Assembly: GCF_019008365.1 (NCBI RefSeq)
Contig: NZ_JAHHUL010000014.1
Location: 1-64,000, forward strand
DNA: 64,000 nucleotides
Source: Phosphitispora fastidiosa
GTDB taxonomy: Bacteria; Bacillota; Thermincolia; Thermincolales; UBA2595
Reading direction: 5' to 3'
Below, one piece after another: positions 52,805 through 62,189 of the stretch. The position numbers were made by a program, and so were the translations under genes. The stretch's first letter is position 1, and every line of letters begins with the position of its first letter. Under the pieces are notes generated by a model. The model was given only the letters and a program-made list of their open reading frames with translations, did not search any database and had not been told where the DNA came from.

Positions 52805-54184
52805 TTGTTGTCGTATCAAGGATATCGTAAAGCGGTCGGACTGCTTATTGCAGCACTGATAGTTGCAGCTACCTTTAACCCGCACGCCAAGAGTTTTTTT
52901 TCACTCCCTGCTCAACAGCGGGTAACCGTAGGAGATCATATCAGGTTTAATCTGAAGTTTCCGCAAAATTTACTCAACCAATTCAGTCTTTATGTTGAAC
53001 CAAATCAACAAAATGTACTCCTGTTGAACGGTACAGATATCAGTGGTAAGGTTTTCAGCTTTTTTGACGGTTGGCCTGTGGCGACATCGCCGGGCAAAGC
53101 CAATATACAAATCAGGCTGTTTGGCATCGTTCCGGTAAAAAATGTTAAGGTAGAAGTTGTTCCACAGACTAAACTTGTGCCAGGAGGTCACTCCGTTGGA
53201 GTACTCCTGCACTCTGAAGGAGTTATAGTTGTTGGCCAGTCAATTGTAGAGGATAAAAACGGAACTAAGTTCAATCCTGCAAGGGAGGCGGGAATTGAGG
53301 TTGGTGACGTTATCCTGAGCATTAATGGTCAGCAGGTTACCAGTGATGAGCAGGTAGCAAAAATAATTGATACTGCAGGGAAATCAGATAACAAGCTAAA
53401 ATTATCAGTAAAGCGAGGCGGCAAAAAATTTTCCGCAGATATTAAACCTGTACGCTGCCGGGAAACAGATAGATTCCGGATTGGCCTCTATATCAGGGAC
53501 AGTGCGGCAGGAGTCGGGACACTGTCATTTTACGACCCGGGTACAGGAAAGTATGGCGCCTTGGGACATGTGATCACAGATGCGGATACCAATCAACCGA
53601 TTGATGTGAGTGACGGTCGGATAGTCAAGGCCTCAATACAAGGTATTCAGGCTGGAAGAAGCGGTATTCCCGGAGAAAAAATCGGCATGTTTATTAATGA
53701 ACAGGACTTTTCGGGGACGATTGAAAAAAACACCAAATATGGTATTTATGGCACCCTTGAGGGAAAACTAAAAAACCCCCTTTACAGTAAAATGCTGCCC
53801 ATTGCTCTGGCAGATCAGGTAAAAACAGGACCGGCTGAAATGCTGACAGTTCTGGATGGTGAAAAAATCGAAAAATTTAAGGTGGAAATAAAGAGAGTGT
53901 TACCGCAAAGTGTTCCTGATAGTAAAGGTTTGATAGTTGAAGTAACAGATTCGAGACTGCTTAAAAGGACAGGTGGTATTATCCAGGGAATGAGCGGCAG
54001 CCCATTGATACAAGAAGGTAAAATAATTGGAGCAGTTACTCATGTTTTTATTAATGATCCCGCTCGTGGTTATGGCTGCCTGATAGAATGGATGCTAAAA
54101 GAAACCGGAACAAAAATCGGTCGACAATTGGAATCAGGGGGTAACAAAAACCCCCTGATTTCCTCTATAAGTTTAAGATTATAA
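52805..54184 (+). CDS. spoIVB: SpoIVB serine peptidase
   Basis: Forespore-secreted S55 serine protease that triggers pro-sigma-K processing, 459 aa. A signal-anchor helix (about residues 11-27), a PDZ domain (about 145-215, with GIEVGDVILSINGQ) and a S55 peptidase domain with the catalytic Ser in GMSGSP (S399) and a GHVITD His. TTG at 52805 is used because an in-frame stop lies directly upstream. Near its 3' end (54132-54160) the coding DNA forms a perfect 10-bp hairpin without T-run. It precedes spo0A, as in Bacillus. Confidence 0.94.
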   Translation: MLSYQGYRKAVGLLIAALIVAATFNPHAKSFFSLPAQQRVTVGDHIRFNLKFPQNLLNQFSLYVEPNQQNVLLLNGTDISGKVFSFFDGWPVATSPGKANIQIRLFGIVPVKNVKVEVVPQTKLVPGGHSVGVLLHSEGVIVVGQSIVEDKNGTKFNPAREAGIEVGDVILSINGQQVTSDEQVAKIIDTAGKSDNKLKLSVKRGGKKFSADIKPVRCRETDRFRIGLYIRDSAAGVGTLSFYDPGTGKYGALGHVITDADTNQPIDVSDGRIVKASIQGIQAGRSGIPGEKIGMFINEQDFSGTIEKNTKYGIYGTLEGKLKNPLYSKMLPIALADQVKTGPAEMLTVLDGEKIEKFKVEIKRVLPQSVPDSKGLIVEVTDSRLLKRTGGIIQGMSGSPLIQEGKIIGAVTHVFINDPARGYGCLIEWMLKETGTKIGRQLESGGNKNPLISSISLRL

Positions 54185-54323
54185 CATAACAGTATAATCC
54201 CCTTGATGTCATGATTACCTCCATAATAAAAGAAAAACCGGCAATACATTACAGAAAATTACATATATTTACTTGACAAATACCGTAAAACCACAGAAAA
54301 TATAACATAAAATAACAATTCCA

Positions 54324-54330
54324 TTCGACA
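54324..54330. promoter_or_regulatory. 0A box upstream of spo0A
   Basis: TTCGACA (reverse complement of TGTCGAA) lies about 150 nt before the spo0A start, in a location consistent with autoregulation by Spo0A-P as in Bacillus. Confidence 0.55.
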
Positions 54331-54402
54331 TCTACTACGCGTTATAAAGGGGTTTTTGTCCTGATTTGTTTTAAAATTATTCCCATTTTTTTTAATGTCT
54401 GG

Positions 54403-54431
54403 GGAGGATTTCTCTATTATCCGTCGAAAAT
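54403..54431 (+). promoter_or_regulatory. sigma-H-like promoter of spo0A
   Basis: GGAGGATTT, 12 bp, TCGAAAAT matches the sigma-H consensus with one mismatch, 45 nt before the ATG. In Bacillus the Ps promoter of spo0A is sigma-H dependent. Confidence 0.5.
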
Positions 54432-54476
54432 CTTTGATAACAAAGCAGTTAGAAAATTTTATCAGGAGGGAATTTC

Positions 54477-55244
54477 ATGAGTGTAAGGAGTACCAAAATT
54501 CTAATAGCCGATGATAATAGAGAATTCTGCGAATTGTTAAAAGAATTCATTTCCCAGGAGGACGATTTTGTGCTTGTGGGAATTGCCAATAATGGCGTGG
54601 AAGCAATGGAAATTATTGATCGGGAGAAACCGGACGTTGTTGTCCTTGACATCATTATGCCTCATCTGGATGGAATCGGCGTTCTTGAAAAGCTGGTTAC
54701 ATCCGGGACTCAGCCAAGACCTAAGGTGATTATGCTAACGGCTTTTGGCCAGCAAAGTGTCACCCAAAGGGCTATTGAGCTGGGCGCAGATTATTATATT
54801 CTTAAGCCTTTTGACTTTTCGGTACTGGCTACCAGAATCAGACAGCTTGTTGAAGGAGAGAGTATTCCCCAGTATACTCCGCCGGTAAAAACACGCAATC
54901 TTGATGTTGCTGTAACAAACATTATTCATGAAATGGGAGTACCGGCGCATATTAAGGGTTACCAGTACTTAAGAGATGCCATCAAAATGGTTGTCGATGA
55001 AGTCAACTTGTTGGGCGGGGTAACCAAGGAGCTGTACCCATTAATTGCCCAGAAGTATTCAACCACTCCCAGCAGGGTTGAGAGGGCCATCAGGCATGCC
55101 ATAGAGCTTGCCTGGGATCGCGGTAATACCGAAATGATGAATAAATTCTTTGGATATACCATAAACCTGGAAAGAGGAAAACCGACTAATTCCGAATTTA
55201 TTGCAATGGTTGCTGACAAGCTTCGGATAAGCAAAGTCAGCTAA
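54477..55244 (+). CDS. spo0A: sporulation response regulator Spo0A
   Basis: Master regulator of sporulation, 255 aa. The N-terminal receiver domain (about 6-125) has the acidic pair and phospho-acceptor Asp at residue 58 ([13 protein letters not shown]), and K in YILKPFD. The C-terminal DNA-binding domain (about 145-255) carries the highly conserved [17 protein letters not shown] helix-turn-helix. GGAGGG stands 8 nt before ATG. Confidence 0.98.
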   Translation: MSVRSTKILIADDNREFCELLKEFISQEDDFVLVGIANNGVEAMEIIDREKPDVVVLDIIMPHLDGIGVLEKLVTSGTQPRPKVIMLTAFGQQSVTQRAIELGADYYILKPFDFSVLATRIRQLVEGESIPQYTPPVKTRNLDVAVTNIIHEMGVPAHIKGYQYLRDAIKMVVDEVNLLGGVTKELYPLIAQKYSTTPSRVERAIRHAIELAWDRGNTEMMNKFFGYTINLERGKPTNSEFIAMVADKLRISKVS

Positions 55245-55245
55245 T

Positions 55246-55275
55246 AAGAAAACCTGACCTTTGTCAGGTTTTCTT
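55246..55275 (+). terminator. rho-independent terminator after spo0A
   Basis: AAGAAAACCTGAC pairs with GTCAGGTTTTCTT around a 4-nt loop, immediately after the stop codon. Confidence 0.85.
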
Positions 55276-55421
55276 GCTATCAGGGAAAGTTCGTTTTCAC
55301 GGGCAAATTCCTTGTTGTGGATAGTTTGCTTGCTTATACATAGTAAATATTGTACAATTGTTAATTAGGAATGTCCTAATTATATACTTAGGTTATATTT
55401 TTTTGGAAAAGGTGAATTACA

Positions 55422-56546
55422 ATGGGTGTCATCCGAGGTACGGCCAGGGTTGACCGGAAAACCAAAAACCTTGTAAAAAGGCTCCAGCCTGGTGAAATTG
55501 CGGTTATAAACCATCAGGATCTTGACGAGGTGAGCGCTCAGGCTTTGATTGATGCTAAAGTAAAGGCTGTTGTTAATGCATCTTCCTCAATTAGTGAAAA
55601 CTATCCCAATCTTGGCCCGCTGGCGGTTGTGAAGGCGGGGATTTACCTGTTGGATAATGTAGGCCTGGACATTATGGAGAAGGTCCATGAAGGAGAGGTT
55701 GTAGAGATTTCCGGTGACCGGATATCGGTTCAGGATGTGTGGCAGGCATCAGGGGATGTCCTGACTGCAGATATAGTAGAAAAAGAAATGGAATATACCA
55801 AGAAAAATATTGGTATGGTTTTGGAAAAATTTGTCCAGAATACTATTGAATATGCTCAACAGGAACAGGAGTTTATTCTTGGTGATATAAAAATGCCGGA
55901 TACAAAGATCTCGTTTAGCGGCAGGCACACTTTGATAGTGGTCAGAGGCCAGACCTACAAAGATGACCTGTCCGCCTTAAGGTCTTATATCCACGAAGTC
56001 AAGCCGGTGCTGATAGGTGTCGACGGAGGGGCTGATGCTCTGCGTGAGTTTGGGCATAAACCTGATATTATTATTGGAGACATGGACAGTATTAGTGATG
56101 AAACACTCCGGTGCGGGGCTGAAATAATAGTCCATGCGTATTCCGATGGAAGGGCGCCAGGCCTGGCAAGGGTTACGGGCCTTGGCCTGAAAGCGGTTAC
56201 TTTCCCTGCTCCAGGCACCAGTGAAGATATAGCTATGTTACTGGCATATCACAAGGGGACAGATTTAATTGTAGCTTTGGGAACCCATTCGAATATGATT
56301 GATTTTTTGGAAAAGGGCAGGAAAGGTATGGCAAGTACATTTCTGGTCCGATTGAAAGTTGGTTCCGTATTGGTTGATGCCAAAGGTGTGAATAAGCTAT
56401 ATAAGAGTAAGGTCAAATTCAGGTATCTGGCAGAACTTGTAGCGGCAGCATCGGTTACGTTCGCTATTGTAGCTTACCAGTTTCCGGTTACCAGGCAGTT
56501 TCTCCAAGTCGTCTGGCTAAAACTAAAAATTGTGTTTGGGGTATAA
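55422..56546 (+). CDS. steA: putative cytokinetic ring protein SteA
   Basis: A 374-aa protein with a thiamin-pyrophosphokinase-like catalytic fold (GVDGGADALREFGHKPDIIIGDMDS) and a C-terminal transmembrane helix (about 340-362). N-terminal segment VAVINHQDLDEVSA is characteristic. Corynebacterium SteA localises to the septum with SteB; the next gene is SteB/MctB-like, matching that pairing. Function in Firmicutes is unproven. Confidence 0.85.
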   Translation: MGVIRGTARVDRKTKNLVKRLQPGEIAVINHQDLDEVSAQALIDAKVKAVVNASSSISENYPNLGPLAVVKAGIYLLDNVGLDIMEKVHEGEVVEISGDRISVQDVWQASGDVLTADIVEKEMEYTKKNIGMVLEKFVQNTIEYAQQEQEFILGDIKMPDTKISFSGRHTLIVVRGQTYKDDLSALRSYIHEVKPVLIGVDGGADALREFGHKPDIIIGDMDSISDETLRCGAEIIVHAYSDGRAPGLARVTGLGLKAVTFPAPGTSEDIAMLLAYHKGTDLIVALGTHSNMIDFLEKGRKGMASTFLVRLKVGSVLVDAKGVNKLYKSKVKFRYLAELVAAASVTFAIVAYQFPVTRQFLQVVWLKLKIVFGV

Positions 56547-56573
56547 TTTGACGTTGATTAGGGAGGCATTGTA

Positions 56574-57458
56574 ATGATTATTGACTTCAAGTACCATGTT
56601 GCCTCACTTGTTGCAGTATTTCTGGCTCTGGGTATTGGTATTCTGGTAGGGTCGTCTTTTTTGGGGGAAAATGTCAATGAAGCCATAATACAGCAGCAAA
56701 AACAGATTGTCAGCAATCTGAACCGTGATTTTGAACAAATGAGACAGGACCATAAAGTGGCTCAGGAGGAAATCGAAGCTTACAAGTCAGATTTGAATAT
56801 CAGCAAACAGTTTGAGGAGCAGGTTCTTCCGACGCTGTTTTCCGGTAAATTAGCTGAGAAACAAATAGCGGTCATTGAAACAAACAGTTATGGTTTTCAT
56901 GATGACTGGATTGAGAATCTGGGGATAACAGGGGCAAATGTGGTGTCAATTACTGCCGTGCTCGATGGTTTTGACCTGAGCCAGGAAGAGATAAGAAACA
57001 GTATCAAGACCAAGCTGATGCTTAAGGATGATTCGGAAGGGGCTGTTTCCCAGGAATTGGCCCGGGAGATTGCTGAAGGAATTATCAGCGCTCAGAACCT
57101 GGAGAACCTACATTATTTTGAACAACTGGGATTAATTAAAAATTCCGGTGATTATGGGGTCCCCATAGATGCGGTGATTTTTGTGGGCGGTAGTCAGGAG
57201 GAAGTTGGGCAGCGTTGTGCTAACCTTGATATACCGATGATGAATTATTTTCTGGAACGAAACATCCCGGTATTCGGCGTGGAAACAAGTGATGTTGCAT
57301 ATTCGTATATGAAGGAATACCAAAAGCTGAAGGTCAGTACTGTTGATAATATTGATATGATTCCGGGACAGCTGTCACTGGTAATGTCAGTTTATGGCAA
57401 ACCCGGAAATTATGGCATCAAGACCACTGCCAGGCAGCTTATGCCAGAAGTTCAATAG
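56574..57458 (+). CDS. MctB/SteB-like copper transporter family protein
   Basis: A 294-aa protein with an N-terminal transmembrane helix (about residues 9-30, FKYHVASLVAVFLALGIGIL), a coiled coil (about 40-80) and a soluble domain. It is annotated as copper transporter MctB in mycobacteria; the partner of SteA in corynebacteria is SteB of the same family. No metal-binding Cys/His cluster is seen, so a divisome or envelope role with SteA is equally likely. Confidence 0.82.
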   Translation: MIIDFKYHVASLVAVFLALGIGILVGSSFLGENVNEAIIQQQKQIVSNLNRDFEQMRQDHKVAQEEIEAYKSDLNISKQFEEQVLPTLFSGKLAEKQIAVIETNSYGFHDDWIENLGITGANVVSITAVLDGFDLSQEEIRNSIKTKLMLKDDSEGAVSQELAREIAEGIISAQNLENLHYFEQLGLIKNSGDYGVPIDAVIFVGGSQEEVGQRCANLDIPMMNYFLERNIPVFGVETSDVAYSYMKEYQKLKVSTVDNIDMIPGQLSLVMSVYGKPGNYGIKTTARQLMPEVQ

Positions 57459-57469
57459 GAGTGAAAAAA

Positions 57470-58147
57470 GTGGCTCAAAGTAAAGTTTCTGTTTTAATTC
57501 CGGCTCACAATGAAGAAAAGTATATTTTTGAGACCGTATCAGCTGTAAGCAGTATCCCTGAAGTCAGTGAAATAATCGTTGTGAATGACGCCTCCGCCGA
57601 TAGTACCGCCAAACTTGCGGTTGAGGCGGGGGCTGTGGTCATTTCAACGACTAAAAATCTGGGGAAAGGTGGAGCCCTAAATACGGGGATGGAACAGGTA
57701 AGTGGTGATATTATTGCATTGGTTGACGGAGACCTGGGAGCTTCCGCAGCCGAAGTGAAGAAATTGATTTTACCTGTGCTGGAAGGTCAGGCAGACATGA
57801 CGGTAGCCAAGTTTCCCCGGGCCCGAAAGAAAGGCGGTTTTGGACTGGTCAAAGGATTGGCTCGCGGCGGAATCAAGCTTTTTACCGGATTGGAGGTGCT
57901 GGCCCCTTTGTCCGGGCAGCGGGTGATGAAAAGAGCAGTGATTACTGCTTTGGGCGGATTTGAATCAGGCTACGGTGTTGAAGTCGGGATGACAATAGAT
58001 GCTTCACGCAAGGGCTTTTCAATAAAGGAAGTTGAGGTAAACATGACCCATGCTGAAACAGGCAGGGATTTAAGCGGTTTTATGCACCGCGGTAAACAGT
58101 TTGTGCATGTATTCAGGGTATTGACCCGACGCGCTATTAAGAGGTGA
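57470..58147 (+). CDS. glycosyltransferase family 2
   Basis: A 225-aa cytosolic GT-A enzyme. It begins KVSVLIPAHNEEKYI, has the DD-type nucleotide motif VVNDASADSTAKLA and the LVDGDLGASAAEV Asp-x-Asp region. No membrane helix. The start GTG at 57470 has GGAG 8 nt upstream and is preferred over GTG at 57461. Acts with the next gene, probably in a lipid-linked glycan pathway; the acceptor is unknown. Confidence 0.85.
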   Translation: MAQSKVSVLIPAHNEEKYIFETVSAVSSIPEVSEIIVVNDASADSTAKLAVEAGAVVISTTKNLGKGGALNTGMEQVSGDIIALVDGDLGASAAEVKKLILPVLEGQADMTVAKFPRARKKGGFGLVKGLARGGIKLFTGLEVLAPLSGQRVMKRAVITALGGFESGYGVEVGMTIDASRKGFSIKEVEVNMTHAETGRDLSGFMHRGKQFVHVFRVLTRRAIKR

Positions 58148-58154
58148 CCGATCT

Positions 58155-59009
58155 ATGGCTTGGGTTTATAATGCAGGGCTGATGGCTGTCTCTTTTGCCG
58201 TTGCCCGACTGATGCTTCCTCAGATAATGGGGATGCTGACAGAGGCAGGTTTTGTAAAACCGAATTATCGTAAGGAGGAAATTCCTCTGGGAGTGGGGAT
58301 GGTTTTCCTTTTTTCCGCTATTATCGTCCTGACCGGCGCTGCCGTGGTGGGTTGGGCTGACCGCGGTGTCTATGCCTTTCTTTTTGCTGTGGGCGGGATG
58401 TGTTTTTTTGGTCTGGTCGATGACGTTTTCGGTACCAGACATGCTACCGGCTTAAAGGGGCATTTCAAAAAACTGCTATTGGAGAAGGAATTGACTACCG
58501 GAGCCCTGAAAGCGCTGGCCGGGGGGGTAATTGCCATTCTGGTAAGCCTGCAGATAAATGATGGCGCCGGCTTTGACCGATGGATATTTCTCTTGTTGAA
58601 TTCCTTAATTATTGCTTTTTCTACCAATGCCGTCAACCTTCTTGACCTGAGACCAGGCAGGGCGGCCAAGGGCTTTCTGTTAACCGGTGCATTTATAACT
58701 GTGGCCGGATATTTCTGCAGCCCGGAATTATCCGGGGAATATACTGCTTATCTGGCTGTGATTGCCGGAAGCCTGTTGGCTTATCTGCCTGCTGACCTAA
58801 AAGCCAGGGCTATGATGGGCGATACCGGCTCAAATGTGCTGGGCGCGACTGTGGGCTTTACGGCGGTTTTTACCCTGAGTATCCCGTTTAAGGCTGGATT
58901 TTTACTGTTTTTACTGGGATTTCATCTGCTGACTGAAAAGTATTCACTGACAAAAATCATTGAAGAAAATAAAGTTCTGACATATATTGATATGATAGGG
59001 CGCAAATGA
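58155..59009 (+). CDS. MraY/WecA family glycosyl-phosphotransferase
   Basis: A polytopic membrane enzyme, 284 aa, with about nine helices. It has the FGLVDDVFGTRHATGLKGHF and NAVNLLDLRPGRAAKG motifs and the catalytic MGDTGSNVLGA site. It transfers a sugar phosphate to undecaprenyl phosphate. Shorter than classical MraY (about 320 aa), it is a divergent paralogue. The stop overlaps a 24-codon micro-ORF by 3 nt. Confidence 0.85.
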   Translation: MAWVYNAGLMAVSFAVARLMLPQIMGMLTEAGFVKPNYRKEEIPLGVGMVFLFSAIIVLTGAAVVGWADRGVYAFLFAVGGMCFFGLVDDVFGTRHATGLKGHFKKLLLEKELTTGALKALAGGVIAILVSLQINDGAGFDRWIFLLLNSLIIAFSTNAVNLLDLRPGRAAKGFLLTGAFITVAGYFCSPELSGEYTAYLAVIAGSLLAYLPADLKARAMMGDTGSNVLGATVGFTAVFTLSIPFKAGFLLFLLGFHLLTEKYSLTKIIEENKVLTYIDMIGRK

Positions 59010-59080
59010 AGTATGCAGAATGGTACATGGAATTTTACGATACCATGCAGGAATTTGCAAACATAAAAAGAAATGTTTAA
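59006..59080 (+). CDS. possible 24-residue micro-ORF coupled to the MraY-like gene
   Basis: ATGA overlap with the upstream stop, then 24 codons (MKYAEWYMEFYDTMQEFANI followed by four residues). There is no separate ribosome binding site, so expression would need translational coupling. The composition (aromatic, amphipathic) resembles small membrane-associated peptides. Could be chance. Confidence 0.25.
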   Translation: MKYAEWYMEFYDTMQEFANIKRNV

Positions 59081-59113
59081 TAGTGTGATGTATTGCCAGT
59101 AGTGTGATGTATT
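59081..59113 (+). repeat. 14-bp direct repeat
   Basis: TAGTGTGATGTATT occurs at 59081-59094 and 59100-59113, 19 nt apart, upstream of the sigma-54 activator gene. May be a regulator site. Confidence 0.45.
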
Positions 59114-59161
59114 CCGGTCGTTATACTGGCTGTCGGCCAATGGCCATGGGGGGAAGGAAAA

Positions 59162-60622
59162 ATGAAAAACAGCAATAGTGAACCGTCGTTGGATGTTATT
59201 CTTAATGAAATGAAGAACATGGCTCATCAGATAGATGAGTTAAAGGAAGTCAGGAGTCTTCTGGAAGCAATTCTTCATTCCACTGATGATGCGATTTCCG
59301 TGGTAGATGAGAAAGGCTGCGGGATTTTAATTAATCCGGCATACACCAGAATAACCGGGCTCAGTGAAGAGGATGTCATTAATAAGCCGTGCACGGTTGA
59401 TATCGCTGAAGGCGAAAGTATGCATTTGAAAGTTCTGGAGACGAGAAAGCCTGTCCGTGGAGCCTTAATGAAGGTCGGGAAAAATAAGAAAGCGGTAGTG
59501 GTAAATGTGGCTCCGGTAATCATTGATGGGAAAGTAAAGGGCAGTGTTGGTATCATTCATGACATTTCTGAGATCCGCAAACTTACCGAAGAACTTGAAC
59601 ACGCCAAAAGCCTGATCAGGCGGATGACTGCCAAATATACTTTTGAAGACATTATCGGGGAAAGTGAGCTTGTCCAGTCTGCCATTTCACAGGCCAGACA
59701 TGCTGCCGATACACCGGTTACCGTTCTCCTGAGAGGTGAGAGCGGGACCGGAAAAGAATTGTTTGCCCATGCCATTCACAACCACAGTTCCAGGTCGCGC
59801 GGACCTTTTGTCAGGGTTAACTGTGCTGCCATTGCAGAATCCCTCCTGGAAAGTGAACTCTTTGGATATGAAGAAGGGGCATTCACCGGAGCTGTGAAAG
59901 GCGGCCGGAAAGGGTATTTTGAAGAGGCTTGCGGGGGGACAATATTTTTGGATGAAATTGGCGAAATTAATCTCGCTGTTCAGGCTAAACTGCTTAGAGT
60001 GCTGCAGGAACGAGAGCTGATCAGAGTGGGAGGCAGCAAGTCGGTACAGATAGATGTCAGGCTGATAACAGCTACCAATGCAAACCTGGAGCAGAGAATT
60101 AATGAAGGCACTTTCAGAGAGGATTTATATTACAGGCTTAACGTGGTCCCGATTTTCGTACCTCCTCTTAGGGGGCGCAAAGAAGATATTCCTCTATTGA
60201 CAGCTCATTTCAGGCAAAAACTGGGTCAGGAATATGGCCGCAGGGTTGCCAAAATAGCGCCCCGGGTGATAGATATCCTAAGTGCTTATGAATGGCCCGG
60301 AAACGTCAGGGAGTTGGAAAATGTAGTGGGGAGAACCATTATAAATATGAATTATAACGAAGAAACGATACTGCCGCATCATGTGCCGGTGCTTGGGAAA
60401 GGTGACCGGCCCCAGTGGAAGTCACAGGACCACAGCATGTTAGGGGATTTGGGTTTTTCGGATTTTGAAGGGACACTTACAGAAATCATGGATGCTGCGG
60501 AGAAGCAAGTTCTGGAAAAGGCCCTGCAGAAGACAGGCGGAAATAAAACGATGGCTGCCAGGGAGCTTGGCATTGCCATAAGGAGTCTGTACTATAAGTT
60601 GGAGAAACATAGGATAGGTTGA
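59162..60622 (+). CDS. sigma-54-dependent transcriptional activator (BkdR-like)
   Basis: An enhancer-binding protein, 486 aa. It has an N-terminal PAS domain (about 20-135), the AAA+ central domain with Walker A GESGTGKE near residue 191 and the sigma-54-contacting GAFTGA loop at residues 239-244, and a C-terminal Fis-type helix-turn-helix (about 445-486, [20 protein letters not shown]). It lies directly upstream of the -24/-12 promoter for ptb and probably activates it. The PAS ligand is unknown; the neighbours suggest branched-chain 2-oxoacids or amino acids. Confidence 0.93.
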   Translation: MKNSNSEPSLDVILNEMKNMAHQIDELKEVRSLLEAILHSTDDAISVVDEKGCGILINPAYTRITGLSEEDVINKPCTVDIAEGESMHLKVLETRKPVRGALMKVGKNKKAVVVNVAPVIIDGKVKGSVGIIHDISEIRKLTEELEHAKSLIRRMTAKYTFEDIIGESELVQSAISQARHAADTPVTVLLRGESGTGKELFAHAIHNHSSRSRGPFVRVNCAAIAESLLESELFGYEEGAFTGAVKGGRKGYFEEACGGTIFLDEIGEINLAVQAKLLRVLQERELIRVGGSKSVQIDVRLITATNANLEQRINEGTFREDLYYRLNVVPIFVPPLRGRKEDIPLLTAHFRQKLGQEYGRRVAKIAPRVIDILSAYEWPGNVRELENVVGRTIINMNYNEETILPHHVPVLGKGDRPQWKSQDHSMLGDLGFSDFEGTLTEIMDAAEKQVLEKALQKTGGNKTMAARELGIAIRSLYYKLEKHRIG

Positions 60623-60650
60623 TTGTGTATCAATTTTAGATATTAGTCCT

Positions 60651-60771
60651 GGGAGAGTCAGATAAATTCCTTCACGACGGCTACAACTCAGTTTGTTACC
60701 GTTTCCCGCTAATCGCGGGAAACGACAAACGGACGTCAGACTCGTTGTTCCGGAACATATCTGACTCTCCC
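60651..60771. repeat. large nested inverted repeat
   Basis: GGGAGAGTCAGATA (60651) pairs with TATCTGACTCTCCC (60758). Inside are GTTTGT/ACAAAC and GTTTCCCGC/GCGGGAAAC (60701-60723). Its 3' arm next to TTCCGGAACATATCTGAC resembles the dispersed 16-mer seen at 31669 and 52399. It could form a cruciform or a long RNA hairpin ending the activator mRNA. Confidence 0.7.
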
Positions 60772-60918
60772 TTAACCTACAGTCAAAAATTGAAATACAA
60801 TCACTCCAGATTGAGACAAAACTAACCTCATGGTTTCAACTTATAGTAACTCGGATGCTTAGTTAAGCAGTAAGTCAAGTTTTTATGTGAGCACTGCAAA
60901 AGATTGCATGTAAGGAGA

Positions 60919-60948
60919 GTTTGTGCATGTGAATACTTGCACACAAAC
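60919..60948. promoter_or_regulatory. probable upstream activator site
   Basis: GTTTGTGCA (60919) and TGCACACAAAC (60938) form a palindrome about 70-100 bp before the -24 element, the usual distance for an enhancer-binding protein site. Confidence 0.55.
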
Positions 60949-61014
60949 TACGGGCGTAGTACAAAAAGGTGATAAAAACATAGGAAATAAGGGGTTTAGG
61001 ATAAATATAGAAAA

Positions 61015-61031
61015 CTGGCATGATATTTGCA
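61015..61031 (+). promoter_or_regulatory. sigma-54 (-24/-12) promoter of ptb
   Basis: CTGGCATGATATTTGCA has the invariant GG (61017-61018) and GC (61029-61030) with the required 10-bp spacing and close match to TGGCAC-N5-TTGC. It lies 74 nt before ptb. Confidence 0.8.
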
Positions 61032-61104
61032 TAAGAATATACATGTAGAATACTTGAGCATTGGATATTTAAATACACTGCATGTGAAAGAGAGGTGCAA
61101 TACC

Positions 61105-62055
61105 ATGCGGACCTTTACGGAAATACTTGATGAGGCTAAAAAGTGTCCCCGCAAAAAAGTTGCTATCGCTGTAGCCCAGGATGGGTCAGTTTTGGAGGCA
61201 GCCAGGGAGTGCCAGAGCAGCGGTATAGCGGATGCCGTTCTGGTGGGTGATACTATGGAGATTGCCAGGATTGCCATTGAAAGGAAAGTTGACCTCAATA
61301 AATTTGAGCTGATTCATGAAGCCGATGCTGAAGAGGCAGTGAGAAGAGCTGTGCTTATGGTTCATGCCGGGAAAGCCGACATGTTAATGAAGGGCGCTGT
61401 ACAGTCGCCTGTTATCCTGAAGGCCGTCCTGGATAAGAATATCGGACTGCGCACCGGCAGTGTGCTGACACATGTTGCCGTATTCGAGTCGCCGGGTTAT
61501 GACAGGCTGATGTTGATGACTGATGCCGGAATGAATATTATGCCAACTTTTGATCAGAAAGTGGATATGGTTAAGCATGCCGTCCATGTGGCAAAAGCCC
61601 TTAAGATAGAGCAGCCGAAGGTTGCTGTTATTGCAGGTGTGGAACTGGTTAATCCGGACATGCCGAGCACTGTCGATGCTGCACTCCTCTCCAAGATGGC
61701 TGAGAGGGGTCAGATCGGGGATTGTATCATTGACGGACCCTTAGCCTTGGACTTAGCCCTGTCCAAGGAATCTGCCCGTGCCAAAGGTGTGACCAGCCCG
61801 GTGGCTGGTCAAGCCGACATTCTCGTGCTGGCCAATATCGATGCGGCCAACGTTTTATATAAAGCCCTGGTTTTCCTGGGCGGGGCCAAAATAACCGGAT
61901 TAGTCATGGGAGCACAGGCGCCGGTTATACTGACCTCAAGAGCCGACTCCCATGAGGCAAAACTGGTTTCTGTGGCGCTGGGTGTGCTGATGACCAGCAA
62001 ACAGGAATCCGGAAGCAACAGTAAACGCGACGATAAAAGCCTTAAAGCTGTTTAA
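61105..62055 (+). CDS. ptb: phosphate butyryltransferase
   Basis: Converts butyryl- or isobutyryl/2-methylbutyryl-CoA and phosphate into the acyl phosphate, 316 aa. Family features are the helical N-terminus, [27 protein letters not shown] and the C-terminal [19 protein letters not shown] at 61105 has GAGAGGTG 6 nt upstream. It starts after a sigma-54 promoter. A terminator separates it from buk. Confidence 0.95.
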   Translation: MRTFTEILDEAKKCPRKKVAIAVAQDGSVLEAARECQSSGIADAVLVGDTMEIARIAIERKVDLNKFELIHEADAEEAVRRAVLMVHAGKADMLMKGAVQSPVILKAVLDKNIGLRTGSVLTHVAVFESPGYDRLMLMTDAGMNIMPTFDQKVDMVKHAVHVAKALKIEQPKVAVIAGVELVNPDMPSTVDAALLSKMAERGQIGDCIIDGPLALDLALSKESARAKGVTSPVAGQADILVLANIDAANVLYKALVFLGGAKITGLVMGAQAPVILTSRADSHEAKLVSVALGVLMTSKQESGSNSKRDDKSLKAV

Positions 62056-62083
62056 GTTGTGTGCAGACACAACTTATTTTTTT
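62053..62083 (+). terminator. terminator between ptb and buk
   Basis: TAAGTTGTGT pairs with ACACAACTTA around GCAG, followed by TTTTTTT. It overlaps the ptb stop; it may be partial, lowering buk expression. Confidence 0.8.
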
Positions 62084-62189
62084 AGCAAAGAATCATGGAC
62101 GTATAAAACAGGTTTTTATTCAGGAGAATAATGTTCGAATAGATTTATCCCGCAAAACACCAATTACTGGGAAGGGTTGTGTTTCTGAA

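Larger units (their letters stand above)
60623..61104 (+). other. control region between sigma-54 activator and ptb
   Basis: No gene. It contains in order a large inverted repeat (60651-60771), a probable activator site (60919-60948) and a sigma-54 promoter (about 61015-61031). A frame starting at 61027 continues into ptb but lacks a ribosome binding site. Confidence 0.7.

Noticed and set aside
54132-54160. Terminator inside the end of spoIVB
   Set aside because: The 10-bp hairpin is perfect but lies within coding sequence and has no T-run on the + strand.
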